64,000 nucleotides of DNA from Corallium rubrum (taxonomy: Eukaryota > Cnidaria > Anthozoa > Scleralcyonacea > Coralliidae). The stretch spans positions 31,001-95,000 of the forward strand of contig OZ036002.1 of assembly GCA_964035015.1 (NCBI GenBank), given 5' to 3'. This document shows, piece by piece, positions 38,911-47,882 of the stretch (positions are counted from its first letter, which is position 1; every line of letters starts with the position of its first letter). A program made the position numbers and the translations under genes. Below the pieces are notes generated by a model. That model searched no databases. It was not told the origin of the DNA and saw only the letters and a program-made list of their open reading frames with translations.

Positions 38911-39315
38911 AAATCAAGAAATGTAAAATCAGAAAATGTAAAATCAGAAAATATGAAATCAGAAAATATGAAATCAGAAAATATGAAATCAGAAAATATG
39001 AAATCAGAAAATATGAAATCAGAAAATATGAAATCAGAAAATGTAAAATCAGAAAATATGAAATCCGAAAATATGAAATCAGAAAATATGAAATCAGAAA
39101 ATATGAAATCAGAAAATATGAAATCAGAAAATATGAAATCAGAAAATGTAAAATCAGAAAATATGAAATCAGAAAATATGAAATCAGAAAATATGAAATC
39201 AGAAAATATGAAATCAGAAAATATGAAATCAGAAAATATGAAATCAGAAAATATGAAATCAGAAAATATGAAATCAGAAAATATGAAATCAGAAAATGTA
39301 AAATCAGAAAATGTA
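38911..39315. repeat. 15-bp minisatellite B, (AAATCAGAAAATATG)x27
   Basis: There are 27 units of 15 bases in two main types, AAATCAGAAAATATG and AAATCAGAAAATGTA. The second type lies at both ends and at two internal sites. Both strands stay open, producing spurious MKSEN and FSDFI repeat frames. The GTA type shares GAAAATGTAAAA with the reverse complement of minisatellite A, so the two arrays are relatives in opposite orientation 1.1 kb apart. Confidence 0.95.
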
Positions 39316-39479
39316 AAATCTAATTTCATGTTGTCGCGTCTGGGCTTCCGTATCTTTTTGTTAACAAAACCAAATAAATAATGAAAAATAACATTTTTTG
39401 TACTAAATAATAAATTTACACTTGGTACCCCATACAAGCGCAGCTTTTTCTTCTAAAGATAATATTTCATATATCTGCA

Positions 39480-40085
39480 TTGGATCTATATGAAACCGTT
39501 GGTATACTTAACGATGAAAGTAAACATTACGACGATGAAACTGTTTTTAGATGCGAACACTGCTTGTTTGAAAGAAGTGTACTACCCGCTGGTTATCTCT
39601 TCAAATGGGAAGATACATACCAAAGATACATATACAGTTGGATCAATCTTCCCAAAACAAAACAAGAACTCATCGCATTGCCGTGTCTTAAATATCAATA
39701 CCAATATGGAAATCTAGCGAGATCAACTATAAACGCAATCGGGATCAACTATGTCCTAACGCAATCTACAAACGGAATAAACAATCTATTTACGATCGAA
39801 AAGTATTCTAAAACATTTCTTAAAGAATCTTTTGATAAACCAGAATGAATAAAAACAATAGATGCTCTCAAACATATTGCAGTCGATATAGATAATGGGT
39901 CATCAGTGGATTATTGTATCGAGAAAAATGAAGAAAAGTGTTTTTTAATTGAACTTTCCATTCGATTAAGAGAAGAAAAGAAATCGAAGTTACTTTTAAA
40001 CCTTATGTTTAATTTAAACTGTATACATACTAGAATTAAACATGAACAAGTCGTTAAGAAAACAATTAGATCTAGAACCATGTAA
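39480..40085 (+). pseudogene. Unknown intronless ORF with one in-frame TGA
   Basis: A frame of 122 codons runs from ATG 39480 to TGA 39846-39848 and then stays open in the same frame for 78 more codons to TAA 40083-40085. A single CGA-to-TGA change would explain the break; readthrough is an alternative. The first part has FRCEHCLFERS (a CxxC pair) and is rich in Y, N and K. The second part is charged and possibly helical. I recognise no family. Its neighbours are two minus-strand intronless ORFs, 55 bases away and beyond, a compact convergent layout more like a DNA virus or large DNA transposon than an animal gene. That reading is inference. Confidence 0.45.
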
Positions 40086-40140
40086 ATCAAAGCAGAACAG
40101 TTGTTATTGTAATTTGATATCAAATGAAATGGAAATTTAC

Positions 40141-40509
40141 CTAACATCTGCTGTTGTCTCTTCGTTCACAATTACGGAATAAACTATTTAAATCAATAGG
40201 ATGATTGTTCAACCAGCTATAGAGACGTAACATGGATATACGCGTATGTTCATCTACCTTTTGTTGCTGTACATGTTCTGCATACTTCCTTTCCACAACA
40301 CACTTTATCTGGTTCTTCAAGCATTCAGATATATCCACTTTAATTTCTCTCAGCTTTTCATCTAGGATTTCTTGCAGGTACTTTGCTATTTCTTTAATAT
40401 CATTGGTTAAATGTTCTTGAACGCGTCGATTTACTGAATCATTACTTTCGCTAAGATGTGTACTACGTAAAACTAACGAATCGATTCTCTTGTTCTCGTC
40501 TAGTTCCAT
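40141..40509 (-). CDS. Unknown 122-aa protein with predicted coiled coil
   Basis: An intact minus-strand frame from ATG 40507-40509. Residues 20-75 are strongly charged with a heptad-like pattern (for example DIKEIAKYLQEILDEKL), suggesting a coiled coil, followed by a basic, Cys-containing tail. There is no signal peptide. A good TATA box stands 53 bases upstream of the ATG at 40562-40571, which supports this start. The 3' end faces the 39480-40085 frame with a 55-base gap. No family was recognised. Confidence 0.5.
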   Translation of the reverse strand: MELDENKRIDSLVLRSTHLSESNDSVNRRVQEHLTNDIKEIAKYLQEILDEKLREIKVDISECLKNQIKCVVERKYAEHVQQQKVDEHTRISMLRLYSWLNNHPIDLNSLFRNCERRDNSRC

Positions 40510-40561
40510 CTTTATTATCGTGATGACTCACTCGTCTAACGCTGTTTACAATTGCGGCGGG

Positions 40562-40571
40562 TATTTATATA
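40562..40571 (-). promoter_or_regulatory. TATA box for the 40141-40509 ORF
   Basis: Minus-strand TATATAAATA lies 53 bases upstream of the ATG, leaving room for a short leader of about 20-25 bases if transcription starts ~30 bases downstream of the box. Confidence 0.5.
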
Positions 40572-40649
40572 TAAATCTTTACCCAAATACGGTAATAGGA
40601 AAAACAAAACAAAAATTACGTTTTTTTATTTAGCGAAATATATTATTAT

Positions 40650-40934
40650 CTAGTTCACCCAATACCTACAAAATTTACCTATTTCCGAACTAAAATCATA
40701 ACCCGTCCGAGATAACGTGCGATAATATTTACCCGTGGGAATTGGTGAAATTCCATCCGTATTCACTGCTTCAAAATAAACCAGATCTTCATACATGTGA
40801 AAATATTCTTTTTTTACGTCTATCACCTTGAACCGTGTACCGAGACAACTACCCAACATATCTACTATTCTTCCGAATTCAATAAATCTCGCATCAAGAT
40901 TTTTAGACACATCAACGACTTCATTTATCAACAT
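40650..40934 (-). CDS. Unknown 94-aa protein
   Basis: An intact minus-strand frame with ATG at 40932-40934. The protein is mixed alpha/beta in look, with no membrane segment or Cys cluster; its C-terminus is aromatic (GKFCRYWVN). It is in the same direction as the 40141-40509 ORF, with a 140-base gap that contains the TATA box of the latter. Upstream lie two CArG-like repeats. It could be a transferred viral or element gene; I recognise no homologue. Confidence 0.4.
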   Translation of the reverse strand: MLINEVVDVSKNLDARFIEFGRIVDMLGSCLGTRFKVIDVKKEYFHMYEDLVYFEAVNTDGISPIPTGKYYRTLSRTGYDFSSEIGKFCRYWVN

Positions 40935-41010
40935 CCTTGCACGCTTGTGTACACTGACATGTCTACGTCTACCCTAGACAACAGAGTAAATCATACAAGC
41001 ACAAAGTAAA

Positions 41011-41170
41011 TCATACCACCCTATATGGTCATAGGTATGCGTATGAATAAGCGAGGGGAAAAAAATTTTATTCACAAGAAAAAATCACAATGTAAAATCA
41101 TAACCCATATTTACGGTACAAATTTTCCCCCAAAAAATTCAATTCATACCATATATGGTCATGGGTATAC
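41011..41170. promoter_or_regulatory. Two direct repeats with CArG-like boxes
   Basis: TCATACCA(CC)CTATATGGTC and TCATACCATATATGGTCATG begin at 41011 and 41144 and share flanks (ATA/ATG-GGTAT-CAT). The second contains CCATATATGG (41149-41158), a perfect match to the SRF CArG box CC(A/T)6GG; the first has one mismatch (CCCTATATGG, 41019-41028). They lie 80-240 bases upstream of the minus-strand ORF at 40650-40934, a position suited to regulation of it. Confidence 0.45.
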
Positions 41171-41949
41171 TCATAGACCGGAAGGGGCGTGATCCAATAT
41201 ACACAAGCATATACGTCACGACACACCCCTAATCCATTCATTCGACAACATGGTGGAGTGCAGAGCGGAGCTCCGGTAGTCCGCTCCGAAAAAAACCCAT
41301 TTTTTTTCAGGTGAAAAAATTCATCGTGATTTTTTTCTTTTTTTTCCTTGAAAATTTTTAGGCAAACTATTTCAAGAAAATTTTTTTTTTTTCTCGTCCA
41401 AATTGTCTCTCGAAAATATGCATGGAATGTGACACACATTCACACCAAAAACAACTACAATCTAATGGTGGAACTTTAAATTTTTGTCGCAACCCTCCTG
41501 AACTACTAAAAATTCCATTTATAATGAGGAGCCAACACCTACTTTCTGACACCCTCTGGAAATGCAATATATCACAATCTTTTTCCGATTTTATGATTGG
41601 TTAGCCAATTACTAGCTCGATTCTGATTGGTCTGGGACTCGGTCCCAGACCCACACACATTAAAAATATATATAATATATCATTCACTACTGCAAGGCTC
41701 GCAGTTTGCAGCTAGGTCTGATGTTGTCCGACAAGTCGACGCAGGTGCAAGACTTGTCAGCTGGCAATAAGAGCTTCTTAGCCGTCAAGAAATGGACCAT
41801 GATGGTTTGCTTGAAATGAATTTAATTTATTCTTACTTAATTTTATGCGGATTTCATGGTTTGTATATATATATAGTCCATAGTTCCTTCTGTGGATTGC
41901 TTGTCACGATGGGGTGGGGTTTGTCTCCTTTATCCCAAGGAGACTTGTG
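41171..41949. other. Stretch without recognised features
   Basis: T- and A-rich homopolymer blocks (41290-41400) and open frames without protein-like composition. No repeat with the rest of the window was noticed until the DIRS-like terminal repeat begins at 41950. Confidence 0.45.
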
Positions 41950-42150
41950 GCGTTCTAATACTCCCACCTTTTCTGTGCTAACTCTAAATTAATTTACTTA
42001 ATATTTTGTCATAATTATTATGTAATTGATTACAAAAATAAACCGGCTTTGTCCTCACGCACATAGCCATTATTATTCCAAACAGTCTTTGTCTGGTTTA
42101 TTTCTTCAAGCACAGAAAACTGAGCTCCTCTTGACAAGCAATTGGACAGA
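41950..42150. repeat. Direct repeat copy D1 of the DIRS-like end
   Basis: About 201 bp starting GCGTTCTAATACTCCCACC and ending ATTGGACAGA, about 90% or more like D2 by eye. It contains AATAAACCGG, a possible polyadenylation signal. Confidence 0.9.
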
Positions 42151-42152
42151 GC

Positions 42153-42454
42153 GATAAAGGAATTATTGGCATACCAATAAAGATTTTATTGCTTCCCGTT
42201 TGTAGATTAGCTAATTAGATTATTCTTTACATGATTATTTGCACGAGAATATTTGTGGTCACATGAGTGCAATGGCGGGAATATTTGTCACGTGAGCGAA
42301 ATGGCGGGAATAATGGTAGTCACATCAGCGCAATGCGCGGGAAAACGGGATTGGAATTGGCGGTTATATAAAAGCTGTAATGTGTGTGATCAGTTAATTC
42401 CCTACTGCACGTCGGCTTCTACAAGGTCAAGCAGAAGCTTCAAGCAAATCTTTG
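42153..42454. repeat. Inverted end A' (302 bp)
   Basis: Reverse complement of 47416-47717, with only scattered differences. It starts GATAAAGGAATTATTGGC and ends CAAGCAAATCTTTG. It lies between direct repeats D1 and D2. Confidence 0.95.
42252..42374 (+). promoter_or_regulatory. Promoter in inverted end A': E-box/E2F modules plus TATA box
   Basis: Three ~30-bp modules follow each other: GTCACATGAG-TGCAATGGCGGGAAT, GTCACGTGAG-CGAAATGGCGGGAAT and GTCACATCAG-CGCAATGCGCGGGAAA. Each joins a CANNTG-like motif (CACGTG in the second) to an E2F-like GGCGGGAA or GCGCGGGAAA. About 20 bases later comes TATATAAAAG (42365-42374), then a TCAGTT that could serve as initiator near 42390. The same block lies in end A in the opposite orientation, where it drives toward the ORFs. 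Confidence 0.6.
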
Positions 42455-42511
42455 CCCACCCTCCCCGTTTTCCTGACGCAGCTCTTGCAGGTTGTTTTAT
42501 ATTTCTCGTCT

Positions 42512-42710
42512 GCGTTCTAATACTCCCACCTTTTCTGTGCTAACTCAATTAATTTAGTTAATATTTTGTCATAATTATTACGTAATTGATTACAAAAAGA
42601 AACCGGCTTTGTGCTCACGCACATAGCCATTATTTTTTCAAACAGTCTTTGTCTGGTTTATTTCTTCAAGCACAGAAAACTGAGCTCATCTTGACAAGCA
42701 ATTGGACAGA
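42512..42710. repeat. Direct repeat copy D2 of the DIRS-like end
   Basis: About 199 bp, the second copy of the 41950-42150 sequence, joined to the element body. Differences include CAATTAATTTAG for CTAAATTAATTTAC. Confidence 0.9.
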
Positions 42711-42984
42711 ATTAGTAGTGTTAATTAAGGGAAGAGATAAACAATGTAATGAATGCATGTAAAATATGAGTGCTTCACAACTCATAACTTGGCTATCTGC
42801 AGAATGGTTAGCATTTCCATAAGCATCAATCCTGGATTTCGCATGCATTCAGACGATCCATTACCTGACAGTGATACAACTACAATCATTTTCAAAAGTC
42901 GTGGGACATTTGCGTCAGTTGTCGGTTTTCCAACTCCCCCGACCCCATGTTCAATGTTCTATACCGCCCCAAAGAAGTACACTA

Positions 42985-44280
42985 AGTACAATGGGTTAAA
43001 ACTCTAAGATAGTGATATTCAAGTTTTTCCACCGTCCACGGTGGAGCCAAGCTCCGTAACACCATTCATTACTGAAAATGGCACCGTAGCCCAAACTAGC
43101 CGCCGCATCAGTATAGAGATTCAAACTGGCCGAATCCAGCCATATATCACTAACAAAAAACGCGCGTCCGTTAAAATCCGCTAAAAAAGACTGCCAAATC
43201 TCGAGGTCTGCCTTTACTGATTTAGTAAGGCGAATAAAGTGATGAGCGGACTTCACATCCTTACAGATGACGCAAGAAGGCCCGTCCAGGGACAACCACT
43301 GAGCATGCAAAATTGAGTAAACCAGTTAAAGATTGAATTTCACGTAAAGTGACCTTTTTGTGGCGTCTAAATGACGAGATTAAAAATCTGCATTTCTCAG
43401 TTTTATCGTCAGGTTAACGGGCCTCCATGCTCAGGGTGTCTAGCTCGATGCCGGCAAACGAAATAATATTTATGGACCGACGGTTTTTTCCGGCGCCATA
43501 GGTACGCCCAAGTATTCACATAACGATAAAGCAGCAAAGTTAATGCGACATTGGTGATTAGAACTAGCTGCCATAAGATAACCATCAAGTATGTGGATGA
43601 GATTCGATATCTTTAGATGTTTCTTAGCAACCCATTCGAGAGCAGTGCTAAACATTTCAAAAGTGCGACAAGAAGACGCGCAGTCCATTGCCATAGCGTG
43701 GTCATAATAGTATTTTCCCTGCCAGGAAATACCTAGAAGATCATAATCTGAAGGCTGAAGCGGGATAATCCGAAAAGCACTCTTAATATCTGTTTTGGCC
43801 AAAAAACTACCTCGTCCTGTTCGTTTGATTAATGCAATTGCATCGTCCACCCTGGCGTAAGTGACTGTTATGTGCTCTTGAGCAATACCGTCATTAACAG
43901 AATCGCCATTTGGGAACGACGAATCAAATGATGAATCAAACGATATTCCCCAAAGGCCTTCTTGGGAACAACACCCAAAGGAGACACACGGAAATTGTCG
44001 AAAGGAGGTTGATCAAAAGGGCCAGCGAGTCTATTGGCAGCCAACTTCTTCGAAAGTTTAGCACTAACAATCTCAGGGTTTTGTTGCGCGGACAAGAGGT
44101 TTTTCGCAAAATATGAGGTACGTAAACCTTCAAAATGAAGGGGAAAACCAAACTTAAAACCATAATACAAAGACGAAGTCAATCTCGAATCGTATCCACA
44201 TAGCAAGGGTAATAACTTATCAATTTGAACTGGTGTTAGTAGGTCGAGACATGGCCGCGGATGGCGGTGGTTTGCTGAGA
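42985..44280 (-). pseudogene. DIRS-like reverse transcriptase / RNase H, broken
   Basis: The minus-strand reading starts near RPCLDLLTPVQIDKLLP, overlapping the end of gag, and runs through RVSPLGVVPKKAFGEYRLIHHL (an RT N-terminal block) and FLAKTDIKSAFRIIPLQPSD (motif A, with the first catalytic Asp). It then reaches HILDGYLMAASS, where the usual LDD of motif C reads LDG, so the second catalytic Asp is lost. A frameshifted part follows with LYTDAAASLGYGAIF, the RNase H Asp motif, and ends at ITILEF-stop near 43010. There are at least three breaks (about 43860, 43460 and 43010). The recombinase that normally follows is missing. Confidence 0.85.
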
Positions 44281-45342
44281 GGCCGTGAGGAACGAAAAGT
44301 ACATCGAATTGACGGGTGTACTGCACCACATTTGTGGCATTGATGTTTGAAATTGCAGCCTCGGCAATCAAACCCTCGATGAAATTTCCGGCAAAAACCT
44401 TTAGGAACAAATGGTCCGGCTAGAGTAGATTGATAACTATTGCGAGCAGCCTGAGGTTTGGAGGCCGCGAATTATTGAAGTGTTGTGCACGAATCCACAG
44501 TTCCCAATGAGTTGTATCCCAAGGCATTCCAGCACGGTTGTTTTGACGCAAGAAACGAAATTGTGTGTCGTAAAATCGCCAATGGCCACCGCGCGCGGCC
44601 AAGTCCCGAACCACTTCGCCGTATTTCATTAACGCTGGCGCTTCCATGGGATATTTACCCGTGTAAACCCAACGAAAATCTGAAACGCGGATGTCCATGT
44701 TTCAATGTTGGAAATTTGCCGGATTTTTTGAATTGGTTTCAAAGATAAAGTAGGCATCGAGGAACCTGTTTCAGCGCTCAAAGACAAGTGATACTGGGTA
44801 TCACCTGTCCCCAAGCTGAGCAATAAGCCAAAGTCGAAAAATTCATTAGCCTAAATCTTGGACTTCAATTTGCTATTCACTTGAGTCTCAACAGGTATGC
44901 TCACGGAATTGAAAACAGACGTACCTGATGAGGTCGCTTGTGAGACCTCAACGAAATTCTCACGTGAAACATGTTGCAGAGCAGTTGCCACAAGCCCCTG
45001 CGTAGTGGCATCTGCTCGTACAACCATACCCGCTGAAACCAGAGGCATTTCTCTACTTTCAGCGGTCGACGTAGATGAAGATGGTACTGGATGTGTGGCA
45101 GCATTCAGCGACGCGAGGACAGCCTGCAAAACCGCCGTTACAATGCGCTGGACAGTCGAATCGGACAGGGCGGCATCTGAATGAGCAGCACTCGCGATTG
45201 TAGAACCTACGTTGTCGTCAGGCAAGGGAACAGTGGGGACTGAAGTAACACGTTCGCTTTCTCGCTGTCACGAAGATGCTGGCCGTACATTAGTAGGTTG
45301 CGCTCTACGCTGAGACCGAGTGTTTCTACGGGTGGCAGGCAT
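44220..45342 (-). pseudogene. DIRS-like gag with zinc knuckle, broken
   Basis: ATG at 45340-45342 begins MPATRRNTRSQRR; a TGA follows after 24 codons and the frame then continues through a Ser/Thr/Ala-rich region to 44851. Frameshifts lead into TWTSAFQIFVGFTRVN and into PMEAPALMKYGEVVRDLAAR with HWRFYDTQFRFLRQ, the conserved core of metazoan DIRS gag proteins. The C-terminus has FCRKFHRGFDCRGCNFKHQC followed by HKCGAVHPSIRC, a CCCH-type zinc knuckle, and ends at TGA 44220-44222. The pol frame overlaps this end. Its role in a live element would be nucleocapsid and RNA binding. Confidence 0.8.
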
Positions 45343-46256
45343 GGTTCTGAAATAAAAAACTAAACCAAAACGGAGACAGTCAAGGCAAGTGAGTAATCAT
45401 AATGTTCACATAGACATAGCGACAAACACATAACACAGAAACTGAACAAGGCAGCAGGATAATCATGGCATACAACGACGGTAGCCGCACATTGAGAATC
45501 CTTATAAATGCTGCAAAATATCTATATACAAAGTGGGCAATCTGAAAACAACATATAACCGCACCATCTCAACAATATATTGATTTCAGTGTGGGCATCT
45601 GAAAACATTTGAAACGTCCTAGCCCACTTAGGCATACATAGTCTCTAACACAAGAACAGTGGCAAAATAGATCATCGCATAAACACTGAATGTATTGCGA
45701 GACAGTTTAAGACGAACAACTAGTTAATGCAGCCACGAATTCATGAATAAGTCTTGTGCAGAAAAAATGCAATGTATTGAAATCTCAATGTGGGCATCTG
45801 AAAACAGTTATGTTGCTCTAGCCCATAACAAACAAGACAAGCACAGACATTACCACAATTATGTAGGCATGGGGAATACACAATATTCATATAACGTATA
45901 AATTAGCATTTTTATGTAACAGATTATCCAGATCATTCGCCAATGCGCAAAACAAGGGTAACACATTGCCTCTGTATGTCAACGCTAAAATCACAATTGT
46001 CGCGATTGCTTAAAAGCAGGAACTTCCTCCTTCAAGTTTGATAAGCCGAATGACGCACGATTTCCTGGCGTCACGCAATTTAACACGAAATCAAATAAGT
46101 ATAATGTAATTCTATATATACGGAGGAAGATGAATAAAAACCATAATATATCGACTGGGAAAGTACGTCAAAACATGGCAAGCAAGTAATCATGCATAAA
46201 CAAAATAACAAAATATCACATGATAACAAATTAGTGAAAAAGGTAAGGGCAAGGGT
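45343..46256. other. Non-coding spacer of the DIRS-like element
   Basis: It holds three diverged copies of GTGGGCA(A)TCTGAAAACA at about 45534, 45590 and 45790, each followed in two cases by CTAGCCCA within 35 bases. No ORF. It separates the esterase from gag and may be the gag leader or an internal complementary region. Confidence 0.5.
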
Positions 46257-47355
46257 TTAAATACCTAACATTTGTAGCCCCTTAAAGATTGCACCACGAT
46301 AACTTCTGTACAGGCAATATTGGCCTTCCATATTACAATGCACGGCATCATGGCACAGCAGAACATGGTCTATCCTAAAAAATTCCCGGTGCTCCCACAG
46401 AAAAACGCCGGGTTCATCCGAAAGCACGACAGACAAATATTTGCACAGAATATCTGCTTATGCGTTAAAGCCAGTGTCTGGCGCCTAGGAATGTGGGATA
46501 TACCTATTGATAACCTGACATACACCAACAACGCGTACCACATAGTGTTGGCGTAGAAATTGCGCCAGGTTATCGATATCCGAGCCAACAACTTCGGGAG
46601 CTAAATGGCTCAGATCGTTTATCCCAATTTCCAATATGACGGGCCTAAATTGCTGCACAAACTGCAAATCGAACTTGATCAGTTTGTCGACAGTGCGGCC
46701 ACCCGTGCCCCGAAGAGCAATATACGCTTGAGCAATATATGCTTTAAGTGCATTAGGATGGGAACCACTAAAACAACAGAGGAAAAAGGCAAAAGCTAAA
46801 ATCATGTTTAAAATACTTAACAATATGGGACCAGAATGTCTGAACAAACTATTTACTTTCAGGCAAGAAGTCTTAAGTCAAAATCTTCGTGACAATTCCT
46901 CTAAAGTGTGTTTGCCACAACCACGAACAAACAATATGAAAAAAAGTTTTATGTTTGATGGCGCCTCAATATGGAATTCCCTACCATCAAACATAAGAGA
47001 TAGTAAATCCTTTTCAAGCTTTAAACGAAAAATTGCTACTTATGTTGATACAAACTAAGATTTTCTCTATATCTATGTAAATACCGAAACTACCAATGTA
47101 ATATAGCTAAGTACTGTTCTGTTATTTTCCTGTTTGTAAATGTAATTTTGTTTCTATTGTTTTACACGCCCATCGTGGAAACCAGCTTTTGCTGACGATG
47201 TTAGCGTGGTTAAATAAAGCTATCTATCTATACCCTGACTCGGGAAGGTGAAAATTTTGGCTCGTGCGCGGATCAAAATTCCCTTCTAAATCTGTCCGCA
47301 AACGGCGAACAAAAGAGTGCCCAAGAATAAGAATTTTAGGAACAGAACCCGACAT
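46257..47355 (-). pseudogene. SGNH/GDSL esterase ORF of the DIRS-like element, split by a LINE fragment
   Basis: Starting at ATG 47355 the protein reads MSGSVPKILILGHSFVRRL, with the block I Ser in GHSF. After ~430 bases of inserted LINE sequence it resumes with RGTGGRTVDKLIKFDL (block II Gly), then ILEIGINDLSHLAPE (block III Asn in GxND). Two stops later come VFLWEHREFF and DAVHCNMEGQYCLYRSYRG, with the DxxH of block V. All four SGNH residues are therefore still visible although the frame is broken by two stops and the insertion. The gene lies directly downstream of promoter end A. The substrate is unknown; SGNH domains are also found in some LINE ORF1 proteins. Confidence 0.85.
46798..47230 (+). 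mobile_element. LINE 3' fragment (CR1/L2-like), inserted in the esterase ORF
   Basis: The plus frame 46804-47058 encodes FKILNNMGPECLNKLF, then KSFMFDGASIWNSLPSNIRD and SFKRKIAT, the typical C-terminus of CR1/L2-type reverse transcriptase polyproteins. It is followed by a ~150-base 3' UTR with AATAAAG and a short CTAT repeat, the style of CR1-like 3' ends. It is severely 5'-truncated. The left border is approximate. Confidence 0.8.
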
Positions 47356-47415
47356 AGTAAATAAAGTATAATAAAGATAATGAATAAGAAATGATTTAGC
47401 AATATACCTTTTAAA

Positions 47416-47717
47416 CAAAGATTTGCTTGAAGCTTCTGCTTGATCTTGTAGAAGCCGACGTGCAGTAGGGAATGAACTGATCACACATATTACAGCTTTT
47501 ATATAACCGCCAATTCCTATCCCGTTTTCCCGCGCATTGCGCTCATGTGACTACCAATATTCCCGCCATTTCGTTCACGTGACAAATATTCCCGCCATTG
47601 CACTCATGTGACCACAAATATTCTCGCGCAAATAATCATGTAAAGAATAATCTAATTAGCTAATCTACAAACGGGAAGCAATAAAATCTTTATTGGTATG
47701 CCAATAATTCCTTTATC
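47416..47717. repeat. Inverted end A (302 bp), promoter-bearing
   Basis: Reverse complement of 42153-42454. On the minus strand it carries the E-box/E2F modules and TATATAAAAG (47496-47505), about 140 bases upstream of the esterase ATG at 47355, so it is placed to drive the element's ORFs. Confidence 0.95.
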
Positions 47718-47882
47718 TTTTATTAAAACATGTACAGCTGTAATGACCAGTACATTCTTCTTCCTCCCTCCCTTACCCGACAACCCTAATTGTACAGTCA
47801 TTGTAGTGTAGTTGTAGTCATTATCCTCACACAGCATGGATCCATGTTATAATATTTAATTTCTTTGCTGATGACATTTTAG

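Larger units (their letters stand above)
41950..47717 (-). mobile_element. DIRS-like retroelement with SGNH esterase ORF, decayed
   Basis: On the minus strand the order is inverted end A (47717-47416), SGNH esterase, spacer, gag with zinc knuckle, RT/RNase H, direct repeat (42710-42512), inverted end A' (42454-42153), and a second copy of the direct repeat (42150-41950). Inverted terminal repeats, the type of gag and the RT/RNase H sequence all fit DIRS-order elements. The tyrosine recombinase expected downstream of RNase H is not found; only about 290 bases separate the RNase H remnant from the end, so it is probably deleted. Every coding part has stops or frameshifts. Confidence 0.8.

Noticed and set aside
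38724-39437. FSDFI-repeat ORF (minus) and MKSEN-repeat ORF (plus)
   Set aside because: Both strands are open across a simple 15-bp repeat, so neither is evidence of a gene.
41098-41604. Overlapping ORFs on both strands near 41.1-41.6 kb
   Set aside because: Poly-T/poly-A driven composition and overlap with the CArG repeats; no domain visible.
42753-43007. Plus-strand 84-codon ORF with PDSDTTTIIFKSRGTFASVV
   Set aside because: It lies antisense to the end of the DIRS-like RNase H region and I cannot tie it to any family.
44897-45184. Plus-strand 95-codon ORF
   Set aside because: Exact antisense shadow of the DIRS-like gag.
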